Both the position numbers and the translations under genes were made by a program. Below are positions 16,974-26,379 of a stretch of 48,339 nt of DNA, in pieces; position 1 is the first letter of the stretch; every line of letters starts with the position of its first letter. The stretch is from Clostridium sp. AM58-1XD (GTDB lineage: Bacteria; Bacillota; Clostridia; Lachnospirales; Lachnospiraceae). The notes below the pieces were generated by a model. It made no database searches. It had not been told where the DNA came from and saw only the letters and a program-made list of their open reading frames with translations. The stretch is taken from contig NZ_QSDR01000031.1 of the NCBI RefSeq assembly GCF_003464085.1, positions 1 through 48,339 of the forward strand, written 5' to 3'.

Positions 16974-17579
16974 TCAGTGTTCATCGTTTAATGCATAATA
17001 GTATAATGAGGCAACCGAACAGTAAGGTGAATATTTTTTTCTCAGCCGTTCAAACCGCAGTCGGCTTAATGTCTTATATCCATGGGCCTTCATAATTCCG
17101 TTCTGGAGAGCCACATCACTGTAGCTGAATATGTTCAGCCGGCCCATTGTAAACTCCGCTGTCATTTCCGCCGTCCAGAGCCCGACTCCCTTAATCTGCA
17201 TGAGATATTTTATCACTTCTTCATCGGACATACGTTCCAGCAGGGAGAAATCATATTTTTGATCCGATACATCCCGCGCCAGCCCAACAATATATTCGGC
17301 CTTTCTCCTGGAGATACCACAGCTTTTTATATCGTCCGCCCCTTTCGACAATACATTCTCCGGCGTAATCTTCACTACCTTTTCCATCAGCCGCCCCACA
17401 ATGATATCCGCAACGCTGTTCGACAGCATTTGGCTCACAATACTGATCACCAGCGATGTAAAAATATCTTTCTCATCTTTCATTCCCATATTCAGATATC
17501 CAAAACGGCTGACCAGTTCCTTCATTACAGGATCCTTTTTTGAAATATAATCCATTTCAGCAATGCCGTATTTTACCAT
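16974..17579 (-). CDS. DNA-3-methyladenine glycosylase II-like (AlkA/HhH-GPD family)
   Basis: 201 residues of the HhH-GPD fold, without the N-terminal domain of E. coli AlkA. It removes alkylated bases from DNA. Seen: FTSLVISIVSQMLSNSVADII (helix with the conserved Q), the hairpin-helix-hairpin LMQIKGVGLWTAEM, and FSYSDVALQNG, where the Asp is the catalytic residue. Intergenic space of about 90 bases on both sides suggests it may be its own unit or loosely linked to the Smr and RsmH genes upstream. Confidence 0.9.
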   Translation of the reverse strand: MVKYGIAEMDYISKKDPVMKELVSRFGYLNMGMKDEKDIFTSLVISIVSQMLSNSVADIIVGRLMEKVVKITPENVLSKGADDIKSCGISRRKAEYIVGLARDVSDQKYDFSLLERMSDEEVIKYLMQIKGVGLWTAEMTAEFTMGRLNIFSYSDVALQNGIMKAHGYKTLSRLRFERLRKKYSPYCSVASLYYYALNDEH

Positions 17580-17675
17580 ATAGCCCTCTGCACCATTCCC
17601 TTCACAACTCTTTCCATATGATTATATATGTAATCCGTCCCCTTACGTCCCTCTATATTCCTTTTTTCACCTCAG

Positions 17676-17927
17676 TCAGTACTCTCTCAATACGAGTTCC
17701 GTAATCCCCGGATTCGTACCTGGCTGAATTCTCAGTACTCTGGAGCTGCGTCCAAAACCGTATTCCTCCATCACCATATTTTTCAGACCGGTACCGCCAT
17801 GATAGCCATGAATAATCCGGATTCGGTAAACAGCCTGTCCGCAGTTTCTAAGCGTACGTTCAATTTCCTGGTTTGCCTGATCATAATTTTTCCCATGAAG
17901 ATCAATTTCGATTATTCCCGACAGCAT
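17676..17927 (-). CDS. Small Smr-domain protein
   Basis: 83 residues, a stand-alone Smr domain. It has the two hallmark motifs: IDLHGKNYDQA (LDxHG type) near the N-terminus and IIHGYHGGTGLKNMV (HGxGxG type) in the middle. Smr domains in MutS2 and SmrB cut nucleic acid or act on collided ribosomes; a free small version like this in Clostridia is uncharacterised. It starts 33 bases after the rsmH-like gene stop and is probably co-transcribed with it. Confidence 0.88.
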   Translation of the reverse strand: MLSGIIEIDLHGKNYDQANQEIERTLRNCGQAVYRIRIIHGYHGGTGLKNMVMEEYGFGRSSRVLRIQPGTNPGITELVLREY

Positions 17928-17960
17928 ATCTAAACTCCTTTAACGCTCTTCATCCTTTGT

Positions 17961-19010
17961 TCAGGCCTTCACAGCCCATCTCATCTTTGTAGAACGGGCG
18001 CGGCTGTTACGTATGCATTCTTCTGCGGAAGGGCGGATTACCTCGTGAGAAATCTCACTGTAAATCCCCTCTTTATGCAGACGCTGAAATGACTTTTTAA
18101 CAAGCCGGTCTTCTCCTGAATGGAATGTCAGAATTGCCGCACGTCCGCCGCTGGCCAAAGCTTCCGGCAGCTTATCCAGGAAATCATACAGCACTTCAAA
18201 CTCACTGTTCACATCGATCCTGAGCGCCTGGAATGTTCTCTGGCAGGACTTTTTAACCGCTTCCTTCCGCTCCCCCTGGGGAATAAAAGAAAGCGCTTTC
18301 TCAATCGCCTGCTGAAGCTGGGTCGTGGTGGCAATCTCCCTGCCTCTTTTCAGCTCCTGAATAATCGTCTTTGCAATCTCTTCCGCGTAGGGTTCATCTG
18401 AATTCTCAGTCAGCATGCCCTGCAGTTCTTCCTGGTCCACTTCTCTGAGACGCTGTGCCGCTGTTACACCGCGTTCAGGATCCAGCCGCAAGTCCAATGG
18501 CCCTTCATTTTTAAATGAAAATCCCCGGTCAGGATTGTCGATCTGCATGGATGATACGCCCAGATCGGCTAAGATAAAGTCAAAAGGCCCGCCTTCAGCC
18601 GCTATCTGGTCGATATTGGCAAAATTGATCTGTCTGATGGTCAGTATCTCAGGCCCGTAACCCAGATTAGCCAGTCGTTTTCTCGTCTTAGCAATTTCTA
18701 TTGAATCCACATCGAGAGCGTATAAATGGCCCTTAGATTCCAGACATTTTAACATCTCCCTGGTATGCCCGCCGTATCCCAGCGTCGCATCCAGACCCAC
18801 CTGTCCCGGCTTAATCTGGAGAAATTCCAGAATCTCTTTTACACAGATCGGAATATGCATGCCCACGGGAGTTCCGCCCTTCTGAATGACCCTCTCCACC
18901 GTATCTGCATATTTTTCCGGCTGAAGCTCTTTATATTTTTCTTTATATGACCTGGGATGGGTTCCCTTATAACGGACCCGCCTCTTGTGTCCCTGTTCTT
19001 GATTGTCCAT
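17961..19010 (-). CDS. rsmH: RsmH-like 16S rRNA (cytosine1402-N4)-methyltransferase, paralogue with N-terminal extension
   Basis: 349 residues. Family features are HIPICVKEILEFL, the SAM motif DATLGYGGHTREML, FDFILADLGVSSMQIDNPDRGFSF, DLRLD, RTFQALRIDVNSE and ILTFHSGEDRLVK. About 45 basic residues precede the usual start, which is longer than a standard RsmH. It is not in a division cluster (no mraZ, ftsL or penicillin-binding gene nearby), and the usual DxTxGxGGHS motif has GGHT. It may be a second copy beside a canonical mraW elsewhere. It N4-methylates 16S rRNA if activity is conserved. Confidence 0.9.
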   Translation of the reverse strand: MDNQEQGHKRRVRYKGTHPRSYKEKYKELQPEKYADTVERVIQKGGTPVGMHIPICVKEILEFLQIKPGQVGLDATLGYGGHTREMLKCLESKGHLYALDVDSIEIAKTRKRLANLGYGPEILTIRQINFANIDQIAAEGGPFDFILADLGVSSMQIDNPDRGFSFKNEGPLDLRLDPERGVTAAQRLREVDQEELQGMLTENSDEPYAEEIAKTIIQELKRGREIATTTQLQQAIEKALSFIPQGERKEAVKKSCQRTFQALRIDVNSEFEVLYDFLDKLPEALASGGRAAILTFHSGEDRLVKKSFQRLHKEGIYSEISHEVIRPSAEECIRNSRARSTKMRWAVKA

Positions 19011-19150
19011 CGATTCCCTCCTACTGTGCCTATATCTGTCTATATCTGCCTGATCATTTTATCAATAATTTTGTTTTAGAGCAACCGGTTCCCCTTAGTA
19101 AACTTTTGCGGGATCTCCCACGCCGAGTACTTTTTCTTTCCCGAAAGGTC

Positions 19151-19188
19151 AAAAAGTTCCGGAATCTTGAACCATAAGACTCCGGAAC
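19151..19188 (-). terminator. Terminator of the TIR gene
   Basis: Arms GTTCCGGA and TCCGGAAC plus an inner TCTT/AAGA pair; on the minus strand five T follow. It lies 55 bases past the TIR gene stop. Confidence 0.85.
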
Positions 19189-19244
19189 CTGCACTGTATC
19201 CTGGTCAGAAGCTTTAATAAGCACTCAATATCTTTTATTTGCCT

Positions 19245-20897
19245 TTAATTTTTTCTTATCTCATCCAGCCTTTTTATCTCATCCTGTACTTTCCTAAGCT
19301 CTGCTGTTCTCATCTGTTCGATACGACGTATCGCTGTAGGACGGTATATACCTATGAACATCAAGGAGCCTCCAACTACCCAGCAGTACAACAACAGCGG
19401 CACACCTATATATTCTATTACACTTAATGGCAGCGCCATAAAGAGGAAACCCAGAAATACCAATAATACTATCCCTTTTGATTTCTTTTCACGTTCCTTT
19501 TTCTGCGCTTCTATCTGCTGCTTCAGCTCCTGGCCCTTTTGCTTTAGATTCCGAATCTTCTCATCCGTATCTATACACTCCTCCTTTATTTCGGATATTT
19601 CTCCGCCAGAATGAAGGGCCACATTTTTGTCAGCCTCGGCCTTCTGCTTCAGGAACTCTTTCAGCCGGTTCTGTATTCTTCGCTTCTCCACCCTTTCTCT
19701 ATAATTACCAGACACAGCCGCAATTTCCGCTTTTTGTTCCTCAGAGGCAAACTTCTCCGCATATATAAGATAGCGCTCTACTTCTCTGGCTACTGTTTCG
19801 TTTTCATTTTTAAAGCCGCCGGACACAACACGGGCAAGTCCCAACCATCCTCCATAATAATCCGGATATTCATCTGCCAGTTCTTCATAAAGTTTCTTAG
19901 CTTTTCCTATTTCTCCCAGCTTCAGAAAAGTATTTGCATTTTTAGCCCAACGTGCCATTTGAGAGTCAGCTTCAATTCTAATATCTGAATCCTTTTCTCT
20001 GCCGCCTCCCAGAAGTTTGTCAATTCCACTGCATAAATCCTGCATAAATCCCAGCTTTCCCATGTCCTGGGCCTGAAACGCCAGCAATTCTCCTGGCAAT
20101 TCATAGGGCGACATATCACGTATACATGGTATAATCGTCTTTCCGGAATCTTTTCTGCTCATCTCCAGGTATCTGCTCCATTCATTTTTCACCCAGACCG
20201 ATTGGTAATTCTCTGTGGAAGTGCCAACTGTAATCATCACCCTGGCGCTGTTTAAAGCGGTAAATATAATAGACTCATATTCTTCCCCCAAACGGTTTTC
20301 TAACGTTATTCTGGAGAAAAAAACTTTATACTTTTTACTTAACTCCGTATATATTTCCTGGGCGAGAACGCTGTCACGGGTGCGTTCTCCGTTTTCCGCG
20401 GTCTCTTTATAACATATGAAAATATCATATGGCTGCTCTTCCCTGGCAATTTTCAAAAACTTTTTTTGAATTTCATCAATTTGTTCTCCCGCTTGCTGAT
20501 ATACAGCTCTTGTCAGTACATCTGCCAAACTTAATGCCTGGAGAAAATCCGAATTATCCAGGATGGAAATCGTCTCTGTCCTGTGGCATGTGGGTATCTG
20601 CCTACCTGTAACAGGATCTTTTATGTATTCAATTCCGTAACGGCATAGTGCCAGTCCGTAATGAGCCTCGGCATCCCGATTATTCTCCATTAAAATCTTT
20701 TCATAAATTTCCGCTGCCTTATCGAATTCATTATTCTGCCTCAGAAAATTAGCGCGGTTTAAGAGATTCCCTACCCTCTCCAAGTTCGGTGGAATCGAAA
20801 TAAGGGAGCCGCAATATTCACACTTCCCCACAGACAAATCTGTATCTACCTGTAGCTCTCCTCCACACATGGTGCATCTCAATACAGACAATGTCAT
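19245..20897 (-). CDS. Zinc ribbon-TPR-TIR-transmembrane protein
   Basis: 550 residues. An N-terminal zinc ribbon (C8, C11, C26, C29) is followed by a TPR-like stretch (about 42-90). The TIR domain spans about 155-297: it opens YDIFICYKE, continues FFSRITLENRLGEEYE, and has VWVKNEWSRYLE, where E239 aligns with the NADase glutamate of catalytic TIRs. A further helical-repeat part (310-400), a coiled coil (405-470) and two membrane helices (474-492, 497-517) follow. It is divergent from an SPFH gene. Such TIRs may cleave NAD or only signal; the membrane anchor points to envelope monitoring. The start follows GGGAGG. Confidence 0.9.
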   Translation of the reverse strand: MTLSVLRCTMCGGELQVDTDLSVGKCEYCGSLISIPPNLERVGNLLNRANFLRQNNEFDKAAEIYEKILMENNRDAEAHYGLALCRYGIEYIKDPVTGRQIPTCHRTETISILDNSDFLQALSLADVLTRAVYQQAGEQIDEIQKKFLKIAREEQPYDIFICYKETAENGERTRDSVLAQEIYTELSKKYKVFFSRITLENRLGEEYESIIFTALNSARVMITVGTSTENYQSVWVKNEWSRYLEMSRKDSGKTIIPCIRDMSPYELPGELLAFQAQDMGKLGFMQDLCSGIDKLLGGGREKDSDIRIEADSQMARWAKNANTFLKLGEIGKAKKLYEELADEYPDYYGGWLGLARVVSGGFKNENETVAREVERYLIYAEKFASEEQKAEIAAVSGNYRERVEKRRIQNRLKEFLKQKAEADKNVALHSGGEISEIKEECIDTDEKIRNLKQKGQELKQQIEAQKKEREKKSKGIVLLVFLGFLFMALPLSVIEYIGVPLLLYCWVVGGSLMFIGIYRPTAIRRIEQMRTAELRKVQDEIKRLDEIRKN

Positions 20898-20944
20898 TTC
20901 CTCCCTTCACTTACAAAGATTCCCCTTACATATATAATATCCAC

Positions 20945-20953
20945 ATTATAACA
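20945..20953 (-). promoter_or_regulatory. Extended -10 promoter of the TIR gene
   Basis: Minus strand TGTTATAAT, about 50 bases before the start codon. A near-copy, TGCTATAAT, lies at 21005-21013; both sit in a repeated ACATTATA-R-CATA context (plus strand), so one may be the promoter and the other a tandem promoter or regulator site. Confidence 0.5.
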
Positions 20954-21027
20954 TAGCTGCAAAACGGCCATGGATCTCCAGCGAAATTTATTACTATTAT
21001 GGACATTATAGCATACAATTTTCGTAA

Positions 21028-21070
21028 AAAAAATACAAAAAAGGCAAATCTTTGCCCCTTTATTTTTAGT
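21028..21070. terminator. Short hairpin with T-runs on both strands between divergent TIR and SPFH genes
   Basis: GGCAA and TTGCC pair around ATCT, flanked by A-rich sequence on the left and T-rich on the right, so it looks like a terminator in both directions. It lies upstream of the SPFH -10 box and may insulate the two divergent units. Confidence 0.45.
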
Positions 21071-21096
21071 TAAATTATAGAATTCTTGCTTTTACC

Positions 21097-21105
21097 ATGA
21101 TATAA
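21097..21105 (+). promoter_or_regulatory. Extended -10 promoter of the SPFH gene
   Basis: Plus strand TGATATAAT about 50 bases before the SPFH start, with no good -35 box. Confidence 0.5.
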
Positions 21106-21156
21106 TTTAAGCCAAATAGTTTCTCTTCAATACGACAGTTCCAAGGAGGTATAAAA

Positions 21157-22913
21157 ATGTCTAAATTTGTTATAGAGTGCCCATCCTGCGGCAAGTATGC
21201 AGAAGCATCTTTCGGCTTTTTAGGCTTGATGGCCACCAGGGAGATTAAATGCACTTGCGGATATACGATACGAATCAAATCAGATAAGCTCTCCTCCAAA
21301 ATATGTGATCACTGCGGCAATACGGTCATCTTTAACTGGTCAAAGGGAGAAAAAGCACTGTGCCCTGTCTGCCATGAAAGGCTTAATATCCTCGAAGGCC
21401 GGTCCAGTCTTGTCGAACTCACCTGTCCCGTATGCAGCTGCAAAGTTTTTGCAAATAAAAATGATGAAGTCTGCACCTGTGTTCTGTGTAATACTACAAT
21501 TGATATTCGCAAACAGCTGGAAAAGGAAAAGGTCAAAAAAGACGGCATAGCCAGCGTGATTAAATATGAAGGAAGCAATGACGTTTTCGTATGGAAACAT
21601 CCGATTGAGGATTTTAATCTTGGCAGCCAGTTAATTGTCCACGAATCCCAGGAAGCTATTTTTTTCCGGGATGGGAAGGCCCTTGATCTTTTTAGTTCCG
21701 GACGCTATACCCTGGCTACTCAGAATCTCCCTCTTCTGGAATCACTATACAAACTTCCGCTTAATGCGAACGAAGTATTTCATTCCGAAATCTATTTTAT
21801 AAATATGGTGACCCAAATGGGCATCAAATGGGGAACCGACAGCAAAGTGCGGCTCTTTGACCCAGGTTCCGGACTTTATGTTGAACTGGGAGCCTGCGGT
21901 ACTTTTAATCTGCGTGTGGCCAATTCCAGAAAATTATTACTGAAGCTGGTAGCACTACAGACGGACTATCACAAAATGAAATTCTTGGATCCGACGGCTG
22001 CACGGCAGGGGAGGTTGTTGGAAAATTCAAATCTTTGATTGTGAGCCAAGTAAAAGCTAATTTTGCCCGAACAATCAAAGAGAATCAAATTAATGTACTG
22101 GAATTAGACAGCTACTTGGATGTGCTGGCTGAAAGCCTTAAAAATCTTATCAACCCTGCGCTGGAAGAATACGGCCTGGTTATGCCGGAATTTTATATTA
22201 CCACAATTATGACACCAGATCAGGACCCGAATTTTCAGCGTCTAAAGTTACAGTTTGCGGAAAAAACTTTGAGAGTCCGCGAAGAGGAAATACGCCAGAA
22301 AGAGGCGGAAGCCATGCAAAGCAGAAAAATAATAGAAGCTCAGACCGAGGCTCAGCTGAAACTGGTAAACGCCCAGAGCGAAGCTCAGGCACTTAAAATC
22401 AAGGCTATGGCGGAAGCGGAAGCATACCGTCTGCAGGCGCTGGCAGAGGCGGAAGAAATGAAGGCCAAAGGCTATACTTATCAACAGGAAACTGCCCGTC
22501 AGGTCGGTTTGGAAGCATTGCAAAACGGTATTACAGGCGGCGGCTCATCTGCCTCTTCTTCAGGTTCTGATTCTCCTTTAGGAGCCGGCACATTTCATGA
22601 TATTGCCTCCCTGGGAATTACTCTTGGCGCCATGGGCGGCATAATCAATATGACGAAGGATGTATTAACTCCTGTATTCGAGACCTCTGAATCAATCGGT
22701 TCCAGTGTGGGAAACGTCATTTCTGGTAAGTCCGGTTCATGGGACTGCCCCTGCGGCGCAAAAAACAACACTTCCCGTTTTTGCCCCGAATGCGGTGCTC
22801 GCCGTCCTGATTCACCCCCTGGTAACTTGTGGGACTGTTCCTGCGGAGCGAAAAACATTGCAAGCAGATTTTGCCCTGAATGTGGTGCAAAAAGAGAAGA
22901 TGAAATGAAATAA
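21157..22913 (+). pseudogene. SPFH-domain zinc-ribbon protein (YdjI / virion-core-like), one single-base frameshift
   Basis: With one base restored the product is about 585 residues. Cysteine pairs at residues 8-11, 32-34, 50-53, 69-72, 90-93 and 106-111 form serial zinc ribbons. The SPFH domain follows from about 145, then a coiled coil rich in Glu/Ala/Lys, a Gly/Ser-rich linker, and two C-terminal double ribbons of WDC-x-CGAKN...FCPECGA type. After KLLLKLV the frame goes wrong; the correct continuation TTDGLSQNEILGSDG is found after one G is added near 21952. AAGGAGGT precedes the ATG. YdjI-type proteins act with PspA in membrane stress. Confidence 0.85.
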
Positions 22914-22944
22914 CCCATTATAAAATGAAGGGAGTACAGAATAT

Positions 22945-23643
22945 ATGTCTAAAAAAGGCGCCTCTTTAATGGCTGTGTATATTATTTTATTTATTGTATA
23001 TAACGTCCTATTTTTTATCATTCCCTTTCCAAAGGGTGCTGCCTCCTGGGTCGCATACGGTTTTTCCATTCTTTCTTTTATAATCAGCGGCGGCATTAGT
23101 TTCCATGCCTTTAAAGAAGCCACAACGTTAAAAAGCAAAGTGTATGGGTTTCCCATTTTCATGGTAGGGAATATCTATCTGGCATGCCAAATCGCCTTTT
23201 GTATTATAATCTACATATTAGCCGCTTCTCTACCTATGCCTTGTTGGATTTCTGTCATTGTATCCGTTATTCTGCTGGGGATGGCTTTAATCGGGGTAAT
23301 CGCTACAGACAGCGTACGTAATACCATAGAATCCATTGAGAAAAAAGAAGAGATACAGACAAGAACAATGGCTTATTTTAGAATTGACATGGAAAGCATT
23401 GCAGACAGCTGCCGTGATCCTGAACTGTCCCACAAACTTCATGATTTGTCTGAAGAGTTCAAATACAGTGATCCGGTCTCCAGCGAAGATCTGGCAGAAG
23501 CCGAGACGCACATTAGCTTTGAAGTTTCCTTACTGTCCGGCCTTGTATCCTCCGGCAATAACGCCGCTGCCGCTGAAAAAGTCGCACTTCTTCATAACCT
23601 TCTGTCTGACAGAAACCGCCGCTGCAGAGCTTTAAAAAAGTGA
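22945..23643 (+). CDS. Membrane protein of the SPFH locus, four predicted helices
   Basis: 232 residues, family not recognised. Four hydrophobic helices lie within residues 8-125 (for example [15 protein letters not shown] and [19 protein letters not shown]), followed by a cytosolic, charged, helical tail from about 130 with repeated acidic patches ([18 protein letters not shown]). It starts 31 bases after the SPFH gene with GGGAG before the ATG, so the two are co-transcribed. It may anchor or regulate the SPFH assembly at the membrane. Confidence 0.8.
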   Translation: MSKKGASLMAVYIILFIVYNVLFFIIPFPKGAASWVAYGFSILSFIISGGISFHAFKEATTLKSKVYGFPIFMVGNIYLACQIAFCIIIYILAASLPMPCWISVIVSVILLGMALIGVIATDSVRNTIESIEKKEEIQTRTMAYFRIDMESIADSCRDPELSHKLHDLSEEFKYSDPVSSEDLAEAETHISFEVSLLSGLVSSGNNAAAAEKVALLHNLLSDRNRRCRALKK

Positions 23644-23693
23644 TAACCGAGAAATTATACGAAAAACGACTTTTTTATATCTTTCGTCCCCTG

Positions 23694-23722
23694 TTGACTT
23701 TGGATAACCAGTTACATATAAT
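23694..23722 (+). promoter_or_regulatory. Sigma-A promoter of guaB
   Basis: TTGACT, 17 bases, TATAAT, giving a leader of about 80 bases. Confidence 0.85.
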
Positions 23723-23807
23723 ACATATAATAAACAGAATTTTCGTAAACGGCAACTATTTACAAAACCTCACGGTGAGTGCATTAAAAAACAAGGAGAA
23801 CAAAAAC

Positions 23808-25301
23808 ATGGCTATTTATATGAATGAACCATCCAGAACATTTGGAGAATATCTGTTAATTCCAGGTTACTCATCAACGAAATGTATTCCTGCGAATGTA
23901 AGCTTAAAGACCCCGTTGGTCAAATTTAAAAAGGGAGAAGAGCCGGCTATTTCTTTAAACATCCCCATGACATCCGCAATTATGCAGTCCGTTTCAGATG
24001 ACAATATGGCTGTCGCGCTGGCAAAAGAAGGCGGATTATCATTTATTTACGGTTCACAGAGCATTGAAAGTCAGGCTCAGATGGTGTCCCTTGTCAAAAA
24101 TCACAGGGCCGGGTTTGTTATCAGTGATTCAAATATATCTCCGGAATGCACGCTTAGGGATATTTTAGATCTGAAAAATAAGACAGGCCATTCCACGGTG
24201 GCCGTTACGTTCGACGGAAGCCCTACAGGAAAGCTGGCAGGAATCGTAACCAGCAGGGATTACCGAATCAGCAGAATGTCAGAAGATACGAAAGTCAAAG
24301 ACTTTATGACAAAGTTTGAAGATCTGGTTTGTGCCCTCGACAGTACAACTTTAAAAGAGGCCAATGATATGATCTGGGAAAATAAGTTAAACTGTCTTCC
24401 CATCATTGACAAGGATCAGAAACTTGTATCCCTTGTCTTCCGCAAAGACTACAACTCCCACAAAAAGAATGAAAATGAATTGATCGACAGCTCAAAACGC
24501 TATATGGTTGGAGCTGGAATTAATACGAGAGATTACGAAGAACGTATCCCGGCGCTGATCGAAGCCGGAGCCGACGCGCTTTGTATCGACAGTTCGGAAG
24601 GCTTTTCAGAGTGGCAGAAAATCGTTCTCGAATACGTTCGGAAAAACTATGGCGATTCCGTAAAAATCGGCGCCGGAAACGTAGTAGACGGCGATGGCTT
24701 CCGTTTCCTGGCTGAGGCAGGCGCTGACTTCGTAAAAGTAGGAATCGGCGGCGGCGCTATCTGTATTACAAGAGAACAAAAAGGGCTTGGCCGCGGACAA
24801 GCTACCGCTGTAATTGAAGTAGCCAAGGCAAGAGACGAATATTATAAGGAAACCGGTATTTACGTTCCGATCTGTTCCGACGGGGGGATCGTGCACGACT
24901 ATCACATTACCCTGGCCCTTGCTATGGGCGCCGATTTCCTGATGCTGGGAAGGTATTTCGCCCGTTTCGACGAAAGCCCGACGAAAAAAGTCAATATAAA
25001 CGGCAGTTATATGAAGGAATACTGGGGAGAAGGAAGCGCAAGAGCCAGGAACTGGCAGCGCTATGATTTAGGCGGCGATGCCAAACTGTCCTTCGAGGAA
25101 GGCGTGGACTCCCTCGTTCCTTATGCCGGCAGCTTAAGAGATAACGTAAATCTCTCACTGAGCAAAGTACGTTCTACCATGTGCAACTGCGGTTGCCTTA
25201 CGATTCCGGAACTTCAGAAAAATGCTAAGATAACCCTGGTTTCTTCAACAAGTATTGTCGAAGGCGGAGCACATGACGTATTGCTCAAGGATAACCGTTA
25301 G
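23808..25301 (+). CDS. guaB: IMP dehydrogenase
   Basis: 497 residues. It oxidises IMP to XMP, the first step towards GMP. The start at 23808 has AAGGAG at the right distance and sits below a strong promoter, although the frame is open further upstream. The barrel begins near [18 protein letters not shown]; two CBS domains occupy about 95-215. The catalytic loop is [21 protein letters not shown], a clostridial variant of the usual GPGSICTTR. The flap region carries [15 protein letters not shown]. The C-terminus ([12 protein letters not shown]) is cysteine-rich, as in related clostridial proteins. Confidence 0.95.
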   Translation: MAIYMNEPSRTFGEYLLIPGYSSTKCIPANVSLKTPLVKFKKGEEPAISLNIPMTSAIMQSVSDDNMAVALAKEGGLSFIYGSQSIESQAQMVSLVKNHRAGFVISDSNISPECTLRDILDLKNKTGHSTVAVTFDGSPTGKLAGIVTSRDYRISRMSEDTKVKDFMTKFEDLVCALDSTTLKEANDMIWENKLNCLPIIDKDQKLVSLVFRKDYNSHKKNENELIDSSKRYMVGAGINTRDYEERIPALIEAGADALCIDSSEGFSEWQKIVLEYVRKNYGDSVKIGAGNVVDGDGFRFLAEAGADFVKVGIGGGAICITREQKGLGRGQATAVIEVAKARDEYYKETGIYVPICSDGGIVHDYHITLALAMGADFLMLGRYFARFDESPTKKVNINGSYMKEYWGEGSARARNWQRYDLGGDAKLSFEEGVDSLVPYAGSLRDNVNLSLSKVRSTMCNCGCLTIPELQKNAKITLVSSTSIVEGGAHDVLLKDNR

Positions 25302-25322
25302 GGAATTACAGATTTTCAAATC

Positions 25323-25443
25323 AAAAAGAGAGTGCTGCAGAAAAATTGAATCATTGTTTTCGATACCAGAAGGATGACCTGGCCGCTGCCGGGCACAAAA
25401 TCTGGTATCGTAGGCATATCATTCTCTTGCAACACTCTTTTTT
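25323..25443. terminator. Long nested hairpin between convergent guaB and dapA-like genes
   Basis: About 120 bases. The outer arms AAAAAGAG... and ...CTCTTTTT pair, a perfect inner stem CGATACCAGA/TCTGGTATCG (25361-25370 and 25401-25410) follows, and CCTGGC/GCCGGG forms the tip. T-runs on both strands fit a bidirectional terminator. The size is larger than needed, so a small RNA or a short inverted-repeat element is possible. Confidence 0.6.
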
Positions 25444-25470
25444 AAGTTCTTTTCAACTGTCTGTAAATTC

Positions 25471-26379
25471 TTAAGCGTTTTTCATTTTTAAACCCGCTTC
25501 TTCAACCGCTTTTCTCATAGCTGCCAACACTTCTTCTGTGCCGCTCTTATTCGGCTTATACGGTGGCCCCGCATTCAGTCCCATTATGTTTGCCAGGTCT
25601 TTCGTTCCCACAGGAAAGCTGGCTTTATCCATAGCAAGGCGTATCGGTGCAAGTTTCTCCTGTTCCTTCCGTGCGGCTTCATAATTCTTGCTTACACAAT
25701 GATCATATATTGATACTACAAGTTCAGGGAAAATGTTGGCTGTAGTTGCAACGCAGCCCGCAGCTCCATATACCATGGCTCCCAGAATCAGAGTATCCTT
25801 CCCTCCCAACACCTTGAACGGATAGCACTTGGCCTGGCGGATCAATTCCGCAGTCATATTCATATCTCCGCTGGAATCCTTGATTCCTACGATGTTGGTG
25901 CAGCTGCTGCAGAGCTTCATTACAACGGATGCCTTGATCTGATAACCTGTTCTGCCCGGATTGTTGTATAAAATGACAGGGAAATCCGGCACTGCTTCTG
26001 CTATCTCCGCAAAGTAGTCGTACAGTTCCTCATCCGATGGATGAATAAACATCGGCTGCAGAACGGAAATACCGGCTGCTCCTGCTTCCCGTCCTATTTT
26101 TGCAAGTCGGACAGCTTTTCTCGTGGTAATCGAACCGATTCCCATATAGACAGGTATCCGGCCGGCTGTCTGATCGACAATAATTTTCAGACCACTTTCG
26201 ATTTCATCGTCTTCCAATCCAAAAAATTCACCATTACTTCCGTAAGCCAGAATCCCATGGACTCCGCCTTCTATTACATATTCCACCTGTTTCCTCAATT
26301 TCTTTTCGTCGATCTTCTCGTTTTCATTAATCGGGGTAAAAATCGGCACGATTACCCCTTTTATAAAATCAATATTCAT
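25471..26379 (-). CDS. DapA-family lyase/aldolase (dihydrodipicolinate synthase-like)
   Basis: 302 residues of the class I aldolase DapA/NanA family. The Schiff-base lysine is in IVGIKDSSGD and the Tyr in ILYNNPGRTG. GYGSNGE-like (here AYGSNGEFFGL) replaces the usual GTTGE, which argues against true DapA. As the last gene of the Tct/enolase operon, overlapping tctA by four bases, it probably splits or dehydrates a 2-keto-3-deoxy sugar acid rather than making lysine. AAAGGAGA precedes the start. Confidence 0.88.
   Translation of the reverse strand: MNIDFIKGVIVPIFTPINENEKIDEKKLRKQVEYVIEGGVHGILAYGSNGEFFGLEDDEIESGLKIIVDQTAGRIPVYMGIGSITTRKAVRLAKIGREAGAAGISVLQPMFIHPSDEELYDYFAEIAEAVPDFPVILYNNPGRTGYQIKASVVMKLCSSCTNIVGIKDSSGDMNMTAELIRQAKCYPFKVLGGKDTLILGAMVYGAAGCVATTANIFPELVVSIYDHCVSKNYEAARKEQEKLAPIRLAMDKASFPVGTKDLANIMGLNAGPPYKPNKSGTEEVLAAMRKAVEEAGLKMKNA

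Noticed and set aside
22595..22918. Minus-strand open frame opposite the SPFH zinc-ribbon tail
   Set aside because: The cysteine-rich repeat on the plus strand explains the codon pattern; the antisense product is repetitive and has no SD.
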